From positions 17,794 to 81,793 of the forward strand of contig CAJMMQ010000012.1 of assembly GCA_905214625.1 (NCBI GenBank): DNA of 64,000 nucleotides, in the 5' to 3' direction. The notes beneath the pieces were generated by a model. The model was not told the DNA's origin and did no database searches. It saw only the letters and a list, made by a program, of their open reading frames with translations. Each line of letters begins with the position of its first letter. Position 1 is the stretch's first letter. The translations under genes were made by a program, and so were the position numbers. Shown here piece by piece: positions 63,806 through 64,000 of the stretch. This stretch comes from an uncultured bacterium. GTDB taxonomy: Bacteria; Bacteroidota; Bacteroidia; Bacteroidales; Bacteroidaceae.

Positions 63806-64000
63806 AAAATGAAATATTCGACAGTATGCTCTCACGTTATGATCTAACAACGGAGCAACATAAGAGAAACGCCATATTTGAAGTGAACCAACAAATGATA
63901 CTTGCAGGCCTATATGCTGGAGGCTTCTTTGAGTCGGCTGCGTTCTATGGCGGAACTTGCCTGAGAATCTTTCATGGCTTGCAGCGTTTCAGTGAGGATA
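63802..64000 (+). CDS. AbiEii-type nucleotidyltransferase toxin, N-terminal part (3' end outside window)
   Basis: Starts by ATGA overlap with the antitoxin and remains open to the edge (66 codons). MKNEIFDSMLSRYDLTTEQHKRNAIFEVNQQM... leads into the family signature AFYGGTCLRIFHG, the GG[S/T] loop of the nucleotidyltransferase fold, followed by RFSED. AbiEii toxins add nucleotides to tRNA or other targets and act in phage abortive infection. The acidic catalytic pair lies beyond the window. Confidence 0.85.
   Translation, partial: MKNEIFDSMLSRYDLTTEQHKRNAIFEVNQQMILAGLYAGGFFESAAFYGGTCLRIFHGLQRFSED

Noticed and set aside
1..64000. tRNA or rRNA genes
   Set aside because: I scanned the gaps for cloverleaf-like and T-loop sequences and saw none; a covariance search would be decisive.

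Overview
The window reads as chromosomal DNA of a Bacteroidales bacterium, most likely Prevotella or a close relative. The signs are a TonB-dependent receptor, a PorZ-like type IX secretion protein, a quinol-linked fumarate reductase/succinate dehydrogenase, HU-like and 'smalltalk' small proteins, promoters with the Bacteroidetes -7 box TAnnTTTG, and few Shine-Dalgarno sequences. Genus is inference; no rRNA or tRNA gene was seen.

Layout. 1-7.3 kb: end of a TonB receptor, a secreted metallophosphoesterase, a THUMP-like methyltransferase, a MATE exporter and an Hsp20 chaperone. 7.3-10.7 kb: sdhCAB operon on the minus strand. 11-18.3 kb: housekeeping run mnmG, apt, uvrC, dtd, a MazG-like pyrophosphohydrolase and deoC. 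Two parS-type palindromes lie in the mnmG-apt and apt-uvrC gaps, so this is probably the ParB-loaded, origin-proximal part of the chromosome. 18.4-35.4 kb: a truncated four-helix-bundle gene, polyprenyl synthase, polA, a PRiA4-PAS fusion, a pectate lyase, ychF, lgt, a Fic protein bracketed by twin hairpins, a GNAT enzyme, a membrane-kinase fusion and mutS. 35.6-42.4 kb is accessory: a Thr/Lys-rich secreted protein, an M15 peptidase, a PAP2 phosphatase, an HU-like protein with a 33-residue smalltalk partner, a repeat-containing lipoprotein and an AT-rich regulator remnant. 42.4-53.4 kb: leuS (carrying two in-frame palindromic insertions), a YitT protein, rdgB, a porZ homologue, a three-gene glycosyltransferase operon and an AlkD-like protein. 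53.5-64 kb: a second pectate lyase, a GYF/DUF4359 protein, a flavodoxin lipoprotein, RhuM, an SF1 helicase, an MFS exporter, a decayed ATPase and, at the edge, an AbiE type IV toxin-antitoxin operon.

The most unusual content is non-coding. Seven intergenic elements share a strict 22-bp periodicity with about four units each. Three elements have inverted arms built from 9-bp 'agttaaagt' repeats and carry nested mini-hairpins. A 33-bp tandem array lies beside one 22-bp element. Two different palindromic elements sit in frame inside leuS. None of these is explained by the genes around them.

The genes do not form one pathway. Coherent sub-systems are respiratory fumarate/succinate metabolism (sdhCAB), DNA repair and replication (uvrC, polA, mutS, AlkD-like, SF1 helicase), nucleotide hygiene and salvage (apt, deoC, MazG-like, rdgB), translation quality (mnmG, dtd, leuS, ychF), pectin degradation (two lyases), and envelope glycan/T9SS functions (porZ plus glycosyltransferases).
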